DNA from: Avichristensenella sp031550535
GTDB lineage: Bacteria; Bacillota; Clostridia; Christensenellales; Aristaeellaceae
Assembly (NCBI GenBank): GCA_031550535.1
Contig: JAVBOM010000011.1
Location: forward strand, 9,985-73,984
DNA length: 64,000 nucleotides
Direction of reading: 5' to 3'
A model generated the notes under the pieces. That model had not been told where the DNA came from. It did no database searches and worked only from the letters and a program-made list of their open reading frames with translations. Shown here piece by piece: positions 1 to 8,483 of the stretch; position 1 is the first letter of the stretch; every line of letters begins with the position of its first letter. The translations under genes were made by a program, and so were the position numbers.

Positions 1-2
1 CG

Positions 3-866
3 CCGGAGCTCTCCCCGCAGGCGGGCGAGGGGGAAACCGAGCGGCGCGAGGTGGCGCTGTACTTCCAGATGCGCGGGGAAAACATGCTGGTCCGGGAAAC
101 GCGCACCGTCCGGGTGCCGATGGATACACAGCTGGAAGAAGTGCTCATAGGGGCGCTCATCGAAGGACCAAGCCCGCAACTGCTCGGCCTGACGGGGCTG
201 TTCAACGCCGGCACCAAGGTGGTCTCAGTATCCAAGAGCGGAACGCTGCTGACCGTGACGCTGAGCCGGGAGTTCCTGGCCACGCCCGCTGACGCGCCCG
301 CCACCTGGAACAACGACCCGGCGTGGCGCAGCGAGGTATTGCTGCGCAGGCGATTGGCGCTTTCATCGATCGTCAATACGATCACCGAGGCGACGGACTA
401 CACCGCCGTGCAGCTTCTGGTGCAGCAGGGCAAGGACGATGCCGCGGGGCAGCGCATTTCGCGCAGCGAAATTTACGAAAGCGCGGCCGCGGGCAGCATC
501 CTGACGCCCGTTTCCCGCGAGGAGTACACGATATTGACGCACTACAACACGGCGTATGCCATTCTCAATAGCTGGCGGAGCAAGGATTTCATCCGGCTGT
601 ACCGCTTCATCACCGCCGGCCCGACCGAGGCGGCGTTCCAGCAGGAGATTGTGGCGTACGACCGTTCGCTGACCAGCTTCTCGCTGACGCCGGGCATCGT
701 GTCCAGCGACGGCAAGACAGCGGTGATCTCCGCGCTGCTTGAATACACGGATGTGAACGGCGTCATGCTGATAGAGAATTACCCCGTTCATCTCGTTTGT
801 GTGGACGGCCTATGGAAAATGCGCTATGAAACGCTGATCAGGCTGATGGAGGCGACGGAATCATGA
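3..866 (+). CDS. GerMN-domain protein, 5' end outside the window
   Basis: The reading frame is open to the left edge, so the start and any signal peptide lie upstream; 287 residues are visible. A GerMN domain follows the edge (EEVLIGALIEGPSP, then GTKVVSVSKSGTLLTVTLSREF), the pattern seen in GerM and related envelope proteins of spore formers. The C-terminal half (AYAILNSWRSKDFIRLY through GLWKMRYETLIRL) looks like an NTF2-like domain; that part is inference. A GTG at 51 is possible but nothing suggests it is the real start. The stop overlaps the next start (ATGA), so it is co-translated with a second GerMN lipoprotein. A role in sporulation or germination at the cell surface is inferred from the family. 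Confidence 0.75.
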   Translation, partial: PELSPQAGEGETERREVALYFQMRGENMLVRETRTVRVPMDTQLEEVLIGALIEGPSPQLLGLTGLFNAGTKVVSVSKSGTLLTVTLSREFLATPADAPATWNNDPAWRSEVLLRRRLALSSIVNTITEATDYTAVQLLVQQGKDDAAGQRISRSEIYESAAAGSILTPVSREEYTILTHYNTAYAILNSWRSKDFIRLYRFITAGPTEAAFQQEIVAYDRSLTSFSLTPGIVSSDGKTAVISALLEYTDVNGVMLIENYPVHLVCVDGLWKMRYETLIRLMEATES

Positions 867-2371
867 GGCGCAAACAAATCCTTTTGGCGCTGCTTTGTGC
901 CCTCCTGCTCCTGACGGGATGCGCCGGCAATCTGCCCACGGAAAGGCAAAGCACCGGCGAGGCGCTACCGGACGTGCGGCCGGGTCCCGTGGCCCCAATT
1001 GGCGACAGCCAATCCCCCCGGGTGGCCGATGTGGTGCTCTACCTGCCGGACGCGGACGCGTCAAGGCTGGTCGCGACGGTGCGGGAAGTGACGATCGAAT
1101 CGGGCCAAACCAAGCAGGAAGCGTGCCTGCAGGCCCTGCTGGACGCGATCAACGCCAGCGAGTTCTTCACCAACTTCAGCACCCAGCAGCTTCGGCTCGC
1201 GCCTGTGTCCAACCCCGTTGAATCGACAGGCGAACTGGTGACGGTGAACCTGCACACGACGGCCCGCATGCTGGAGGACGAGGCGCTATTCGCGCTACGC
1301 GTCGCGATTACGAACACGCTGACGGAGCTTCCCGGGACGAACTATGTCAACGTGCTGATCAATGGCCGGGACATTGGGCTCGACTTTGAAGGGACGCTGC
1401 CAACCGGCGTGCTGGCGCGCTACCCAAGCGGCGACGTCTCGACGTACTGGGGGCAGATGGACGCGCAGGTCAAGGCGGCCGGCGCGGAAATGCAGAAGGT
1501 GGCGGCCCTGTACTTCCCGTCGGAGGACGGGAGCGCGCTGCTGGGCGAGCTGCGGAACATTTCCCTCCCGCTGCGCGATACGGCGGATTACGCGATGCGC
1601 CTTCTGGAGGAGTTAACGTTCACAGCACAGCAGCAGGGCGTGCGCACCGTGGTGCCGACCTCCGAGTGGTTCGAGCGCGACCCCGTGTTTGTCCAGCCGG
1701 ACGGCGCGTCGATGGGGCATATCGAGCTGTATTTCACCCGTTATGTGGATGATTATCTCATGCTCTACGGCACAACGCGCGGCATGCTGATGTCCTCTAT
1801 CTGCTATACGCTGACCAGCTTTATCCCGCAGATTGAAGGCGTTGTGGCCTATGTGGACGGGGTATTGGTCAACGAGATGGATCTGATGGACGGGAGCAAG
1901 TGGAGTGCGCAGAACGGGATGATGCGCCGGACAGATTTCGCCGCGCTCGCGTCCGACACGTGCACTGTCTACTTCCCGCTCGCGGACGGGATGGGCCTTC
2001 GCGCCGTGACGCGACCCATCGCGCAGCGGCTGCGGACACAGCCCCGGGCGCTGATCCGCGAACTGATGAAGTCACCGTCCAGCGCCATGCTGGGGCCCGC
2101 GCTGCCGGCCGGGATTACGGACGCGGATGTGCTTGGCCTGCAGATTGAGGGGGATACCGCGCTGCTCAACCTTTCGCAGGGGTTCGCCAGTACCTGCCGC
2201 GACATGACCGAGACGGAAGAGCGGAACATGATCTACGCGATTGTCAACACGCTGACGGAAATCGACGGCGTTACGCGCGTCCGGTTTTACATTGACGGGC
2301 AGGAGGGATCGCTGGCGGGCCATCTGTTCCTGCAAGGGGAATTCATGCGTCATACGGGGATCATTCGATGA
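863..2371 (+). CDS. GerMN-domain lipoprotein, two GerMN-like domains
   Basis: This 502-residue protein starts with a lipoprotein signal (MRRKQILLALLCALLLL, then lipobox LTGC, Cys at about residue 20), so it should be anchored outside the membrane. One GerMN-like domain lies near residues 75-150 (QACLQALLDAI, ELVTVNLHTTAR, then AITNTLTELPGTNYVNVLING). A second lies near 390-490 (IRELMKSPSS, DTALLNLSQGF, IYAIVNTLTEIDGVTRVRFYIDG). GerMN proteins contribute to sporulation and germination in Bacillus; the exact role is unknown. The start overlaps the previous stop and the stop overlaps the next gene's start, so three genes form one translationally coupled unit. Confidence 0.75.
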   Translation: MRRKQILLALLCALLLLTGCAGNLPTERQSTGEALPDVRPGPVAPIGDSQSPRVADVVLYLPDADASRLVATVREVTIESGQTKQEACLQALLDAINASEFFTNFSTQQLRLAPVSNPVESTGELVTVNLHTTARMLEDEALFALRVAITNTLTELPGTNYVNVLINGRDIGLDFEGTLPTGVLARYPSGDVSTYWGQMDAQVKAAGAEMQKVAALYFPSEDGSALLGELRNISLPLRDTADYAMRLLEELTFTAQQQGVRTVVPTSEWFERDPVFVQPDGASMGHIELYFTRYVDDYLMLYGTTRGMLMSSICYTLTSFIPQIEGVVAYVDGVLVNEMDLMDGSKWSAQNGMMRRTDFAALASDTCTVYFPLADGMGLRAVTRPIAQRLRTQPRALIRELMKSPSSAMLGPALPAGITDADVLGLQIEGDTALLNLSQGFASTCRDMTETEERNMIYAIVNTLTEIDGVTRVRFYIDGQEGSLAGHLFLQGEFMRHTGIIR

Positions 2372-3612
2372 AAGAAAAACGTACGTCGGCGGCGGCGCAG
2401 ATTCGGAGAATCGGCCGCCATAAGGGGATTCTGCCAGGAATCCCTACATCGACGGAGGCGCAGATTCGGAGAATCGGCCGCCATAAGGGGATTCTGTCAG
2501 GAATCCCTACCTCTCTTGGCGATGTTGTTCTGACCATCAAACCCATCCGCGCGGTGCGCTGGTCCCGCGCGGTCAAGCGGTTCATCCGCGAGCAGGCGGC
2601 CCAGGGCAACGCGCTCAGCGAGCAAACCGCGCCGGAAATGCTTGTCGGCGTGGAAACCCTGGTCATCGACGCGCCGCTCATCATGGAGGGGTGGAACGCC
2701 GTGCGCATGGCGGCGGCGCCGCTTGCGCTCCGCTCCATCGATCAGTTCAAGCGGCAAGGCTCCTGGATGATGCTAACGGCCGGCGTCGCGCTGGGGTGCG
2801 ACGGATACAAGCCGCTGGAGGATTTCGCGCGGGAGATGAACTTCGAGCACGCCCGCCTGTCCAAGCAATACTCCAAGGTGGACGAAATCCCGTACGACGG
2901 CGACCGGAAGATCGAGAGCACGATTCACCGCGACGCGAACGGGTTGCGCGCCTTCGCGAAGGGGGACCCCGCATCGATCCTGGCGCGCTGCGAGCAGGTG
3001 CTGGACGGCCGGGAGAGGCCCATGCTCTATGAGGACAAGGAAAGGGCGCTGGAATCGGCGCTCAAGATGGAAGGCTACGGGCTGGAAACGCTCGCCTTCG
3101 CGACAAAGCGATTGGAGGGGCCGGGGGATTTTGAGCGGGAGATGGTTTTCCTTGGCGTTGTCGGAATGGGGGACATCGCGCGCGAGGAGATCCCCGGCGT
3201 GATGGACGCGTTTCGCGGGATGGGCATGCGCCCGGTGCTCGTGTCCGATGCCACGATGGTGGAAGGCGCGGCGCGGGCGAGCGGCGCGATGCGGTATGAG
3301 GCCGGCATTCTGGGCGGCGCGGAGATGGACGAGATGGACGACAGGGCCCTGGTCGCCGCGGTGAAGCGCACGGACGCCTTTGTGGAGCTCAATCCCATGC
3401 AGCGCGGCCGTGTCATCCGCGCCCTGCGCGCCATCGGCCCGGTGGCGATCCTGTCAGAAGCGCCGGATGGGGGAATCGGCCTTTCCTTGCGCCGTAACGG
3501 CGGCGAAGCGCCGGACACCGCGCTGGTGCACGGCGGGCTGGACGAGGTGGTGCGCCTCTTTGCGGATTGCCACGCGCTCTATGAGGAACATAACCCTGAG
3601 GAAACGGAGTAG
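2368..3612 (+). CDS. Soluble P-type-ATPase-like (HAD/N-domain) protein with repeat-encoded N-terminus
   Basis: The 414 residues resemble the cytoplasmic N and P domains of a cation P-type ATPase, with no transmembrane segments. Seen: a nucleotide-domain-like part (EIPYDGDRKIESTIHRD, FAKGDPASILARC), then a HAD-like part (VFLGVVGMGDIAREEIPGVMDAFRGMGMRPVLVSDAT). The phosphorylation motif DKTGT is absent, and the usual TGDGxND is replaced by LSEAPDGGIGLSL, so catalysis is doubtful. Residues 8-49 come from two tandem copies of the module A repeat, read as AQIRRIGRHKGI twice. The ancestral start was probably MKEKRTS joined to LGDVVLTIKP. It overlaps the GerMN gene by 4 bases, so a spore or envelope role is possible. 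The remote homology needs a structure comparison. Confidence 0.6.
   Translation: MKEKRTSAAAQIRRIGRHKGILPGIPTSTEAQIRRIGRHKGILSGIPTSLGDVVLTIKPIRAVRWSRAVKRFIREQAAQGNALSEQTAPEMLVGVETLVIDAPLIMEGWNAVRMAAAPLALRSIDQFKRQGSWMMLTAGVALGCDGYKPLEDFAREMNFEHARLSKQYSKVDEIPYDGDRKIESTIHRDANGLRAFAKGDPASILARCEQVLDGRERPMLYEDKERALESALKMEGYGLETLAFATKRLEGPGDFEREMVFLGVVGMGDIAREEIPGVMDAFRGMGMRPVLVSDATMVEGAARASGAMRYEAGILGGAEMDEMDDRALVAAVKRTDAFVELNPMQRGRVIRALRAIGPVAILSEAPDGGIGLSLRRNGGEAPDTALVHGGLDEVVRLFADCHALYEEHNPEETE
2391..2452 (+). repeat. Module A palindromic repeat, copy 1 (in a coding region)
   Basis: Consensus forward half GGCGGCGCxGATTCGGAGAA followed by TCGGCCGCCATAAGGGGATT and a second short palindrome ending CAGGAATCCCTAC. 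This copy and the next form a direct tandem with a 63-bp period inside the P-type-ATPase-like gene, read in frame. Confidence 0.85.
2454..2513 (+). repeat. Module A palindromic repeat, copy 2 (in a coding region)
   Basis: Almost identical to the copy 63 bp upstream; the loop of the second hairpin differs (CTGTCAGG against CTGCCAGG). The 63-bp period equals 21 codons and preserves the frame. Confidence 0.85.
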
Positions 3613-3620
3613 CCGGAGTC

Positions 3621-3679
3621 GAGGTAGGGATTTCTGGTGAAATCGCCTTCTAGCGCCCGATTTTCCAAATCGCGCCCCT
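3621..3679 (-). repeat. Module A palindromic repeat, copy 3
   Basis: Reverse-orientation copy: GAGGTAGGGATTTCTGGTGA, AATCGCC, then GCGCCCGATTTTCCAAATCG. It begins 9 bases after the stop of the P-type-ATPase-like gene. Confidence 0.75.
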
Positions 3680-3689
3680 TCGCTGAAAA

Positions 3690-3870
3690 AAACGCTGGGA
3701 TTCCGTCCCAGACCCTGCCCAAGAAACCGAAGCGCCGTCACCCCAGTGGGACGATAGACGGCGCACAGGTTCGCCGAGGCACAGCGTACCGCGTAGCGGT
3801 GCGACAATGCCGAGGTGCCTGCGCCTTTTGGCATCCCGTCATTTCGCCCTACGGCGGGTTTCATTCGTAT
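3690..3870 (-). repeat. Module B long palindromic repeat, copy 1
   Basis: About 180 bp that match, in inverted orientation, the segment near 43570-43745. Shared landmarks are GAAGCGCCGTC, CCCCAGTGGG, CCGAGGCACAGCGTACCGCG and GCGACAATGCCGAGGTGCCT. It lies between the P-type-ATPase-like gene and comEC. Together with module A copy 3 it fills most of the 394-bp gap at 3613-4006. I see no reading frame there that looks genuine. Confidence 0.8.
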
Positions 3871-4006
3871 ATTGGAAAAACTTTCCTTCAAATTTAGTAG
3901 TAGTCTGATTCTCCACGAGAGGCACCGACCCTTCCCCTTCCTGACGGTGCCGCCCAAATAAAAGCGCCCTAGAAGTCAAGCGGATCTTGGCGAAGGAGGT
4001 TCCGTC

Positions 4007-6322
4007 ATGCACCAGAAGGCGCGCGCTTGGAATCCGTCCTGGCCCGCGCCCTCTTTTTTCCGCAGCCGGGTGTTGATGTGCTGCGCGATTTGCTTTGCGG
4101 GTGGCGTGGCGCTGTCGATGGCCCTGCCGTTCGGCCTGTGGATGCCCGCCGCGCTGGTTGCCGCGCTCGTGCTGGGCGTGTGCATGCGCCGCGTGCGGCA
4201 GGCGGCCCTGGCGCTCGCCATGATCGCGATGCTGCTGATGGGCCTCACACGCGCCGCGATGGAATGGGCTGTTCCCGCGCTGCCGGAGGAATCCCGCTGG
4301 ACTGTGACCGGCACCGTGAGCGGTTCCGCGGTGCAGGGCGCAAACGGGGCGTCGTTTCTGCTCAGCGGCGTACAGGTGCGGGATGAGACAGGCAAATCGG
4401 CCGCCATCGACTCCAATGTCTATTGCTACGCTACGGCGGCGCCCGGGGTGCCTTTTCGCCACGGGCAGCGCGTGCAAGTGCAGGGCGTGCACTATCTGAC
4501 GGACGGGGCGCGGAACCCGGGCGGCTTTGACCAGCGGATGTGGCTGGCGCAAAAGGGCGCGCACGTCCGCATGTACCTGACTGCCGCGCCGAAGGTCATC
4601 GGGGCGGCGGGGTTCAGCGTGCTCGGCCTGGCGATTGATATCCGGGAAACGATCGGCGCGCGGTTGGACGCCCTCTTTGGCGAGGTATCGCCGGTGGTGC
4701 GGGCCATGCTGCTGGGGGACCGGACGGAGGTGCCGGGCGAGTGGTCGCGCTGGATGAGCGACAGCGGCATCATCCACCTGCTGGCGGTATCCGGCCTGCA
4801 TGTGGGGCTGTGGTATGTGCTGTTGGACCGCATGCTAAGACCCCTTCCGATCTCGCCGGGCGCGCGCTGGTGGCTGCTGACTGCTCTGCTGAGCGCGTAC
4901 GCGCTCGTGACCGGGCTGTCCGCGTCCGTGCTGCGCGCGGCGCTGATGCTGCTGGCGGTGCAGGGCGCGTATGTGGCCAAGCGCAAGATTGATCCGCTGA
5001 CCTCGCTGTCCATCGCCGCGCTGGGCATCCTGCTGTTTCGCCCGCTCGACCTTTTCGCGGCCAGCTTCCAGCTCTCCTTTTGCGCGGTCTTTGGGCTCGT
5101 GCTGCTCCGCCCGACACTGCGAAGGGTGTTGCCCGAAAGGCCGGACTGGCTGTGGGGCGGCTTTTCCACAACCGCGTCGGCGCAGGTCGGCATTTTGCCC
5201 GCGTCCGCCTTCTGGTTTGGCAGGGTCTCGGTCGCCGGGCTGGCGGTGAACCTTGTCGCCGTGCCGCTGGCCGGGTTGCTGATCCCGGTGGCCGCCGCCG
5301 CCACGGCGCTGGACGCCGTCTGGACGCCCCTGGGGTGGCTTCCGGCGTTGGCGGGGAAGGGGATGGCCACGGTGCTGCTCCTTTGCGCCAGGGTGGGTGC
5401 GGCCATGCCGTACGGGGTGCTCCGCGTGCCCGCGTTCGCCTGGTGGGCGACGGCGGCGTTCTTTTTCGGCCTTTTCCTTTGCTCCACGGCGGTGGTGTGG
5501 CGCTGGCGCTATCGGGTGCTGTGCATGGCGATCTGCGCGTGCATGGCGGCCGGGGCGGGGGTCTGGCACGGGGATTTCGGGGTGCGCTATGTGCAGCTTG
5601 ACGTGGGGCAGGCGCTGTCCGGTGTGCTGCATGCCGGCGGGAAAACCTATGTGTACGATTGCGGCAACGCGAACAGCGACCTGACGGAGTACCTGATCTA
5701 CTGCGGCGCGGACGTGGAAGGGCTGTTCCTGAGCCACCCGCACGCGGACCACATCGGCGGCCTCGCGGAGCTGCTGGACGCGGAAATCCCGGTGCGGACC
5801 GTGTATGTGCCCGCGAACGCGGAGGCTTTCGGCGCGGAGGCCGCATACCGGACGCTGCTGACGCGCGCGTGGGAAGCGGGCGCGGAAGTGGTGGAGGTCG
5901 CGGCGGGAGATACGCTATCGCTGGGTGGTCTGATGGTGGAGGTGATCGCGCCGGAGCGCGAGGTCACGCGCGGCAGCGACCCGAACGACCGGTCGGTTGT
6001 GCTGCGGGTAAATATCGGCACGCGCGCGCTGCTCCTGTGCGGGGACGCGGATGGCACGGCGGAACCGCTCGGCGTGGACTGCGACGTGCTGCAGGTGGCG
6101 CACCATGGCAGCAAGAACGCGGCGCGCGCGGCGTTTCTCGCGGACGCGACGCCGGACGTGGCGCTGATCTCGGTTGGGCGAAACAGCTACGGCCACCCGG
6201 ACGGGAACACGCTGGAGAGGCTGTCGGACGTGGGCGCGGCGGTGTATCAGACACAGGAGAGCGGCGCGCTGACCGTGTACTTTTCCGGGGACCGAATCAA
6301 GGTGGAGGCATACTGTCCATGA
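4007..6322 (+). CDS. comEC: ComEC/Rec2-type DNA internalisation protein
   Basis: This 771-residue multi-pass membrane protein would form the channel that brings single-stranded DNA into the cytoplasm during transformation. An N-terminal hydrophobic pair and an OB-like region precede the Competence domain (about residues 210-480: VRAMLLGDRTEVPGEW, HLLAVSGLHVG, LSASVLRAALML). A metallo-beta-lactamase domain follows (about 525-770), with the metal motif SHPHADHIGG near residue 575, VAHHGSKNA and GHPDGNTL. Length and domain order are normal for ComEC. The start is supported by GAAGGAGG 9 bases upstream. It overlaps holA by 4 bases, a common comEC-holA pairing. No other competence genes are in the window, so natural transformation is not shown. 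Confidence 0.93.
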   Translation: MHQKARAWNPSWPAPSFFRSRVLMCCAICFAGGVALSMALPFGLWMPAALVAALVLGVCMRRVRQAALALAMIAMLLMGLTRAAMEWAVPALPEESRWTVTGTVSGSAVQGANGASFLLSGVQVRDETGKSAAIDSNVYCYATAAPGVPFRHGQRVQVQGVHYLTDGARNPGGFDQRMWLAQKGAHVRMYLTAAPKVIGAAGFSVLGLAIDIRETIGARLDALFGEVSPVVRAMLLGDRTEVPGEWSRWMSDSGIIHLLAVSGLHVGLWYVLLDRMLRPLPISPGARWWLLTALLSAYALVTGLSASVLRAALMLLAVQGAYVAKRKIDPLTSLSIAALGILLFRPLDLFAASFQLSFCAVFGLVLLRPTLRRVLPERPDWLWGGFSTTASAQVGILPASAFWFGRVSVAGLAVNLVAVPLAGLLIPVAAAATALDAVWTPLGWLPALAGKGMATVLLLCARVGAAMPYGVLRVPAFAWWATAAFFFGLFLCSTAVVWRWRYRVLCMAICACMAAGAGVWHGDFGVRYVQLDVGQALSGVLHAGGKTYVYDCGNANSDLTEYLIYCGADVEGLFLSHPHADHIGGLAELLDAEIPVRTVYVPANAEAFGAEAAYRTLLTRAWEAGAEVVEVAAGDTLSLGGLMVEVIAPEREVTRGSDPNDRSVVLRVNIGTRALLLCGDADGTAEPLGVDCDVLQVAHHGSKNAARAAFLADATPDVALISVGRNSYGHPDGNTLERLSDVGAAVYQTQESGALTVYFSGDRIKVEAYCP

Positions 6323-7329
6323 CACATGATGGCTTTTTCGCGGCGCTGAAGCGTGGGGAAATCGCGCCGGTATACCTGTTTTCCGGGGAGGAGACGCTCA
6401 TCCAGGACCGCGCGCTTGCCGCGCTGCGAAAGCTCCTGCTGCCTGACGGGCTGGAGGCGATGAACGAGGCGGTGCTGACAAACCCGCGCGCGGACGAGAT
6501 CATCGAGGCGGCGGAGACGCTGCCCATGCTGGCCGACCGCCGGTTGGTCGTCGTCCGGGACAGCCTGCTGCTGCTCCCCGGGAAGGCGGCGGGCGAGGCC
6601 GAGGACGCGCAGAAGCTCGCCGACTACCTGGACAGGGCTCCCGACAGCGCGTGCGTGGTGTTCTTCTGCCGCGTGCAGCCCGATGGCCGCAAAAAGCTGA
6701 CACTGGCGCTGAATAAAAAAGCGGCGGCCGTCAAATTCGACCGCCTGAACGACGCGCAGCTCACCCAGTGGATCGGGCAGCAAATGCGCACGCACGGAAA
6801 GACAATCAGCCCAGGGGCCGCGCAGGTGCTCGCCTTTACCGCCGGGCGTGAGCTGCAGACGCTTGCGCAAGAAATCGCCAAGACCGCCGCATACCTAGGC
6901 GACCGGACGGAGGTGGCGCAGGAGGATATCGAGCGGGTTGCCACGCCGTCGCTGGAGTGCACGATTTTTCAGCTCGTGGACGCGCTGGTGGAGGGGAAGG
7001 AGGCGGAATCGTTCCGGCTGCTGCGCGTGATGCTGGAGAACGGAGAATCCCGCATCGGCATCCTGGCGATGATGGCGCGGCAGTACCGGAACCTTTTTCA
7101 CCTGAAGCGCATGCAGGAGGAGCGCGTGCCGGACGCGGAAATCGCGCGGCGGATTGGTGTGCCGCCGTTCGCGCTGCGCAGGCTGTACGCGCAGGCAAAG
7201 GGCGCGGACAAACAAACGCTCCGCGCGCGGCTGGACCTGTGCGTGGATACGGATTACGCGATCAAGAGCGGCAAAATGCACGAGGACGCCGCGCTGGATC
7301 GGGCTATTTTCATGCTCTGCACGCGGTAA
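6319..7329 (+). CDS. holA: DNA polymerase III subunit delta
   Basis: HolA (336 residues) is the clamp-loader subunit that opens the beta sliding clamp. Seen: an N-terminal AAA-like fold without a functional Walker A (APVYLFSGEETLIQDRALAALR), the region LPMLADRRLVVVRD, and a C-terminal domain with TPSLECTIFQLVDALVEGKEAESFRLL typical of DNA polymerase III delta. The frame stays open far upstream through comEC, but the ATG at 6319 overlaps the comEC stop (ATGA) and gives the family's normal N-terminus. The comEC-holA-rpsT neighbourhood is conserved in Firmicutes; here a GNAT gene separates holA from rpsT. Confidence 0.93.
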   Translation: MTHDGFFAALKRGEIAPVYLFSGEETLIQDRALAALRKLLLPDGLEAMNEAVLTNPRADEIIEAAETLPMLADRRLVVVRDSLLLLPGKAAGEAEDAQKLADYLDRAPDSACVVFFCRVQPDGRKKLTLALNKKAAAVKFDRLNDAQLTQWIGQQMRTHGKTISPGAAQVLAFTAGRELQTLAQEIAKTAAYLGDRTEVAQEDIERVATPSLECTIFQLVDALVEGKEAESFRLLRVMLENGESRIGILAMMARQYRNLFHLKRMQEERVPDAEIARRIGVPPFALRRLYAQAKGADKQTLRARLDLCVDTDYAIKSGKMHEDAALDRAIFMLCTR

Positions 7330-7336
7330 ACGAGTA

Positions 7337-7933
7337 TTATTTCAGCGCCTTTCGCACAACAACCCTGCCGTCGCGCTCCTCGGATTTGCAAAACCCACAT
7401 TTTTCATACATTTCCAAAGGCCCCCGAAAATCATGAGGTACGGCATCGAAATCCTTGTTTGCGTATGCCTCGACAAAGTCGAAGCCGTCGGCCGCCGCGT
7501 CCTTGCAAACACGCTCCAGCAGCTTCGTCGCCACGCCCATCCGTTGCGCCTCCGGCGCGATCGCAAAGCAGAATACGGATTTAACCCTGATATCCGCACG
7601 GTATTCTTCGATCGGCCAATAGGCACGCAAGTAGTTGACGCCGCCCTGGCAATCCGCGTTGGCGTTGCACCATCCGACGATTTCATCGCCGCGGTAGGCA
7701 AGATACCCTTGCAGGTGGCCGTCCCTGACAAATTGAATGGCGCGGGCCCGCCGCTCTTCCCGCGTGGGAAACCAGTGACGGTCATCGCTGGCATACGAAG
7801 CGTCGCTGCGCCAGGTGACGCAATAGCACGGCAGCTCGTCCTTGATTGTTCCGTCGTCGTGGGGTGTTACGTCAAAGAAGCGCGCATACGCCTCCGCGAG
7901 GGCGGGCGTTAATTTTTTGATCTCGATGTTCAT
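7337..7933 (-). CDS. GNAT family N-acetyltransferase
   Basis: A 198-residue GNAT enzyme expected to transfer an acetyl group from acetyl-CoA to an unknown amine. The acetyl-CoA-binding stretch is SVFCFAIAPEAQRMGVATKLL (about residues 120-140; the Q/RxxGxA/G loop is AQRMGVA). The C-terminal MYEKCGF is the usual beta-hairpin of such enzymes. A strong GGAGGGAGG stands before the ATG. It is convergent with holA, with only 7 bases between the stops, and its 5' side faces module A copy 4. Substrate unknown. Confidence 0.85.
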   Translation of the reverse strand: MNIEIKKLTPALAEAYARFFDVTPHDDGTIKDELPCYCVTWRSDASYASDDRHWFPTREERRARAIQFVRDGHLQGYLAYRGDEIVGWCNANADCQGGVNYLRAYWPIEEYRADIRVKSVFCFAIAPEAQRMGVATKLLERVCKDAAADGFDFVEAYANKDFDAVPHDFRGPLEMYEKCGFCKSEERDGRVVVRKALK

Positions 7934-7960
7934 GGTATCCTCCCTCCGTCATTGCCCAGC

Positions 7961-8018
7961 GGTAAGGATTCCTACGGAATCCTCGTATGGTGCCCGATTC
8001 TTCGAATCGCGCCGCAGT
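7961..8018 (-). repeat. Module A palindromic repeat, copy 4
   Basis: Reverse-orientation copy (GGTAAGGATTCCTACGGAAT, then GCCCGATTCTTCGAATCGCG) between rpsT and the GNAT gene. Confidence 0.75.
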
Positions 8019-8028
8019 CTCAGAATAA

Positions 8029-8058
8029 CAAAAAAAGACGTTGAACAACTCAACGCCT
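8029..8058 (-). terminator. Rho-independent terminator of rpsT
   Basis: On the minus strand GGCGTTGA-gttg-TTCAACG is followed by TCTTTTTTT, just downstream of the rpsT stop. Confidence 0.85.
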
Positions 8059-8072
8059 TCAAAACCCGCGTT

Positions 8073-8339
8073 TTAGTTCGCGGCGGCTTTGGCGAGCCGT
8101 CTGGCGAGGCGCGCCTTTTTGCGGTTGGCCGCGTTCTTGTGGATGACGCCCTTTGAGGCAGCCTTATCCAGAGCGCTGAAGGAAGCTGTAAGCAGCGCGG
8201 GCGCCTGCTGAAGATCGCTCGCGACAGCGGCATCAAACTTCTTCACCGTGGTTTTCATGGAAGACTTTACCATGCGATTACGCAGGTTCTTTTTGGCGTT
8301 GACCTTGACGCGCTTCATGGCGGATTTGATATTCGGCAA
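8073..8339 (-). CDS. rpsT: 30S ribosomal protein S20, TTG start
   Basis: S20 binds 16S rRNA early in 30S assembly. The visible N-terminus PNIKSAMKRVKVNAKKNLRN and the basic helices with HKNAANRKKARLARRL are typical. An ATG 33 bases upstream gives a 99-residue frame, but S20 normally begins M-PNIKSA. A TTG at 8339 stands 11 bases after AAGGAGG and gives 88 residues, the family's usual length. The ATG has no ribosome binding site of its own, and an in-frame GTG overlaps the AAGGAGG. A promoter and a terminator bracket it as a single-gene unit. Confidence 0.92.
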   Translation of the reverse strand: MPNIKSAMKRVKVNAKKNLRNRMVKSSMKTTVKKFDAAVASDLQQAPALLTASFSALDKAASKGVIHKNAANRKKARLARRLAKAAAN

Positions 8340-8377
8340 TTCTTTTTTCACCTCCTTGGCAAAGGTTCGCAACGGCT

Positions 8378-8406
8378 ATATTACCATGAAAAACGGATGT
8401 TTGCAA
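8378..8406 (-). promoter_or_regulatory. SigA-type promoter of rpsT
   Basis: Minus strand TTGCAA (8406-8401), 17-bp spacer, TAATAT (8383-8378), about 40 bases before the TTG start. Confidence 0.75.
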
Positions 8407-8483
8407 GCGTTTTTTTGCCGGCATGGGATAACATCGCTTCCGATCAGCCATAGTAACGGAAAAGTATGTTTGGAGGCGGGCCA

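Noticed and set aside
5659..6318. Long N-terminal extension of the holA frame through comEC
   Set aside because: Gly/Arg-rich out-of-frame translation of comEC; ATG 6319 gives the normal HolA N-terminus.
8441..8456. Possible SigF/SigG promoter for gpr (CATAGTA)
   Set aside because: The -10-like string is present but I could not find a convincing -35 at the right distance.
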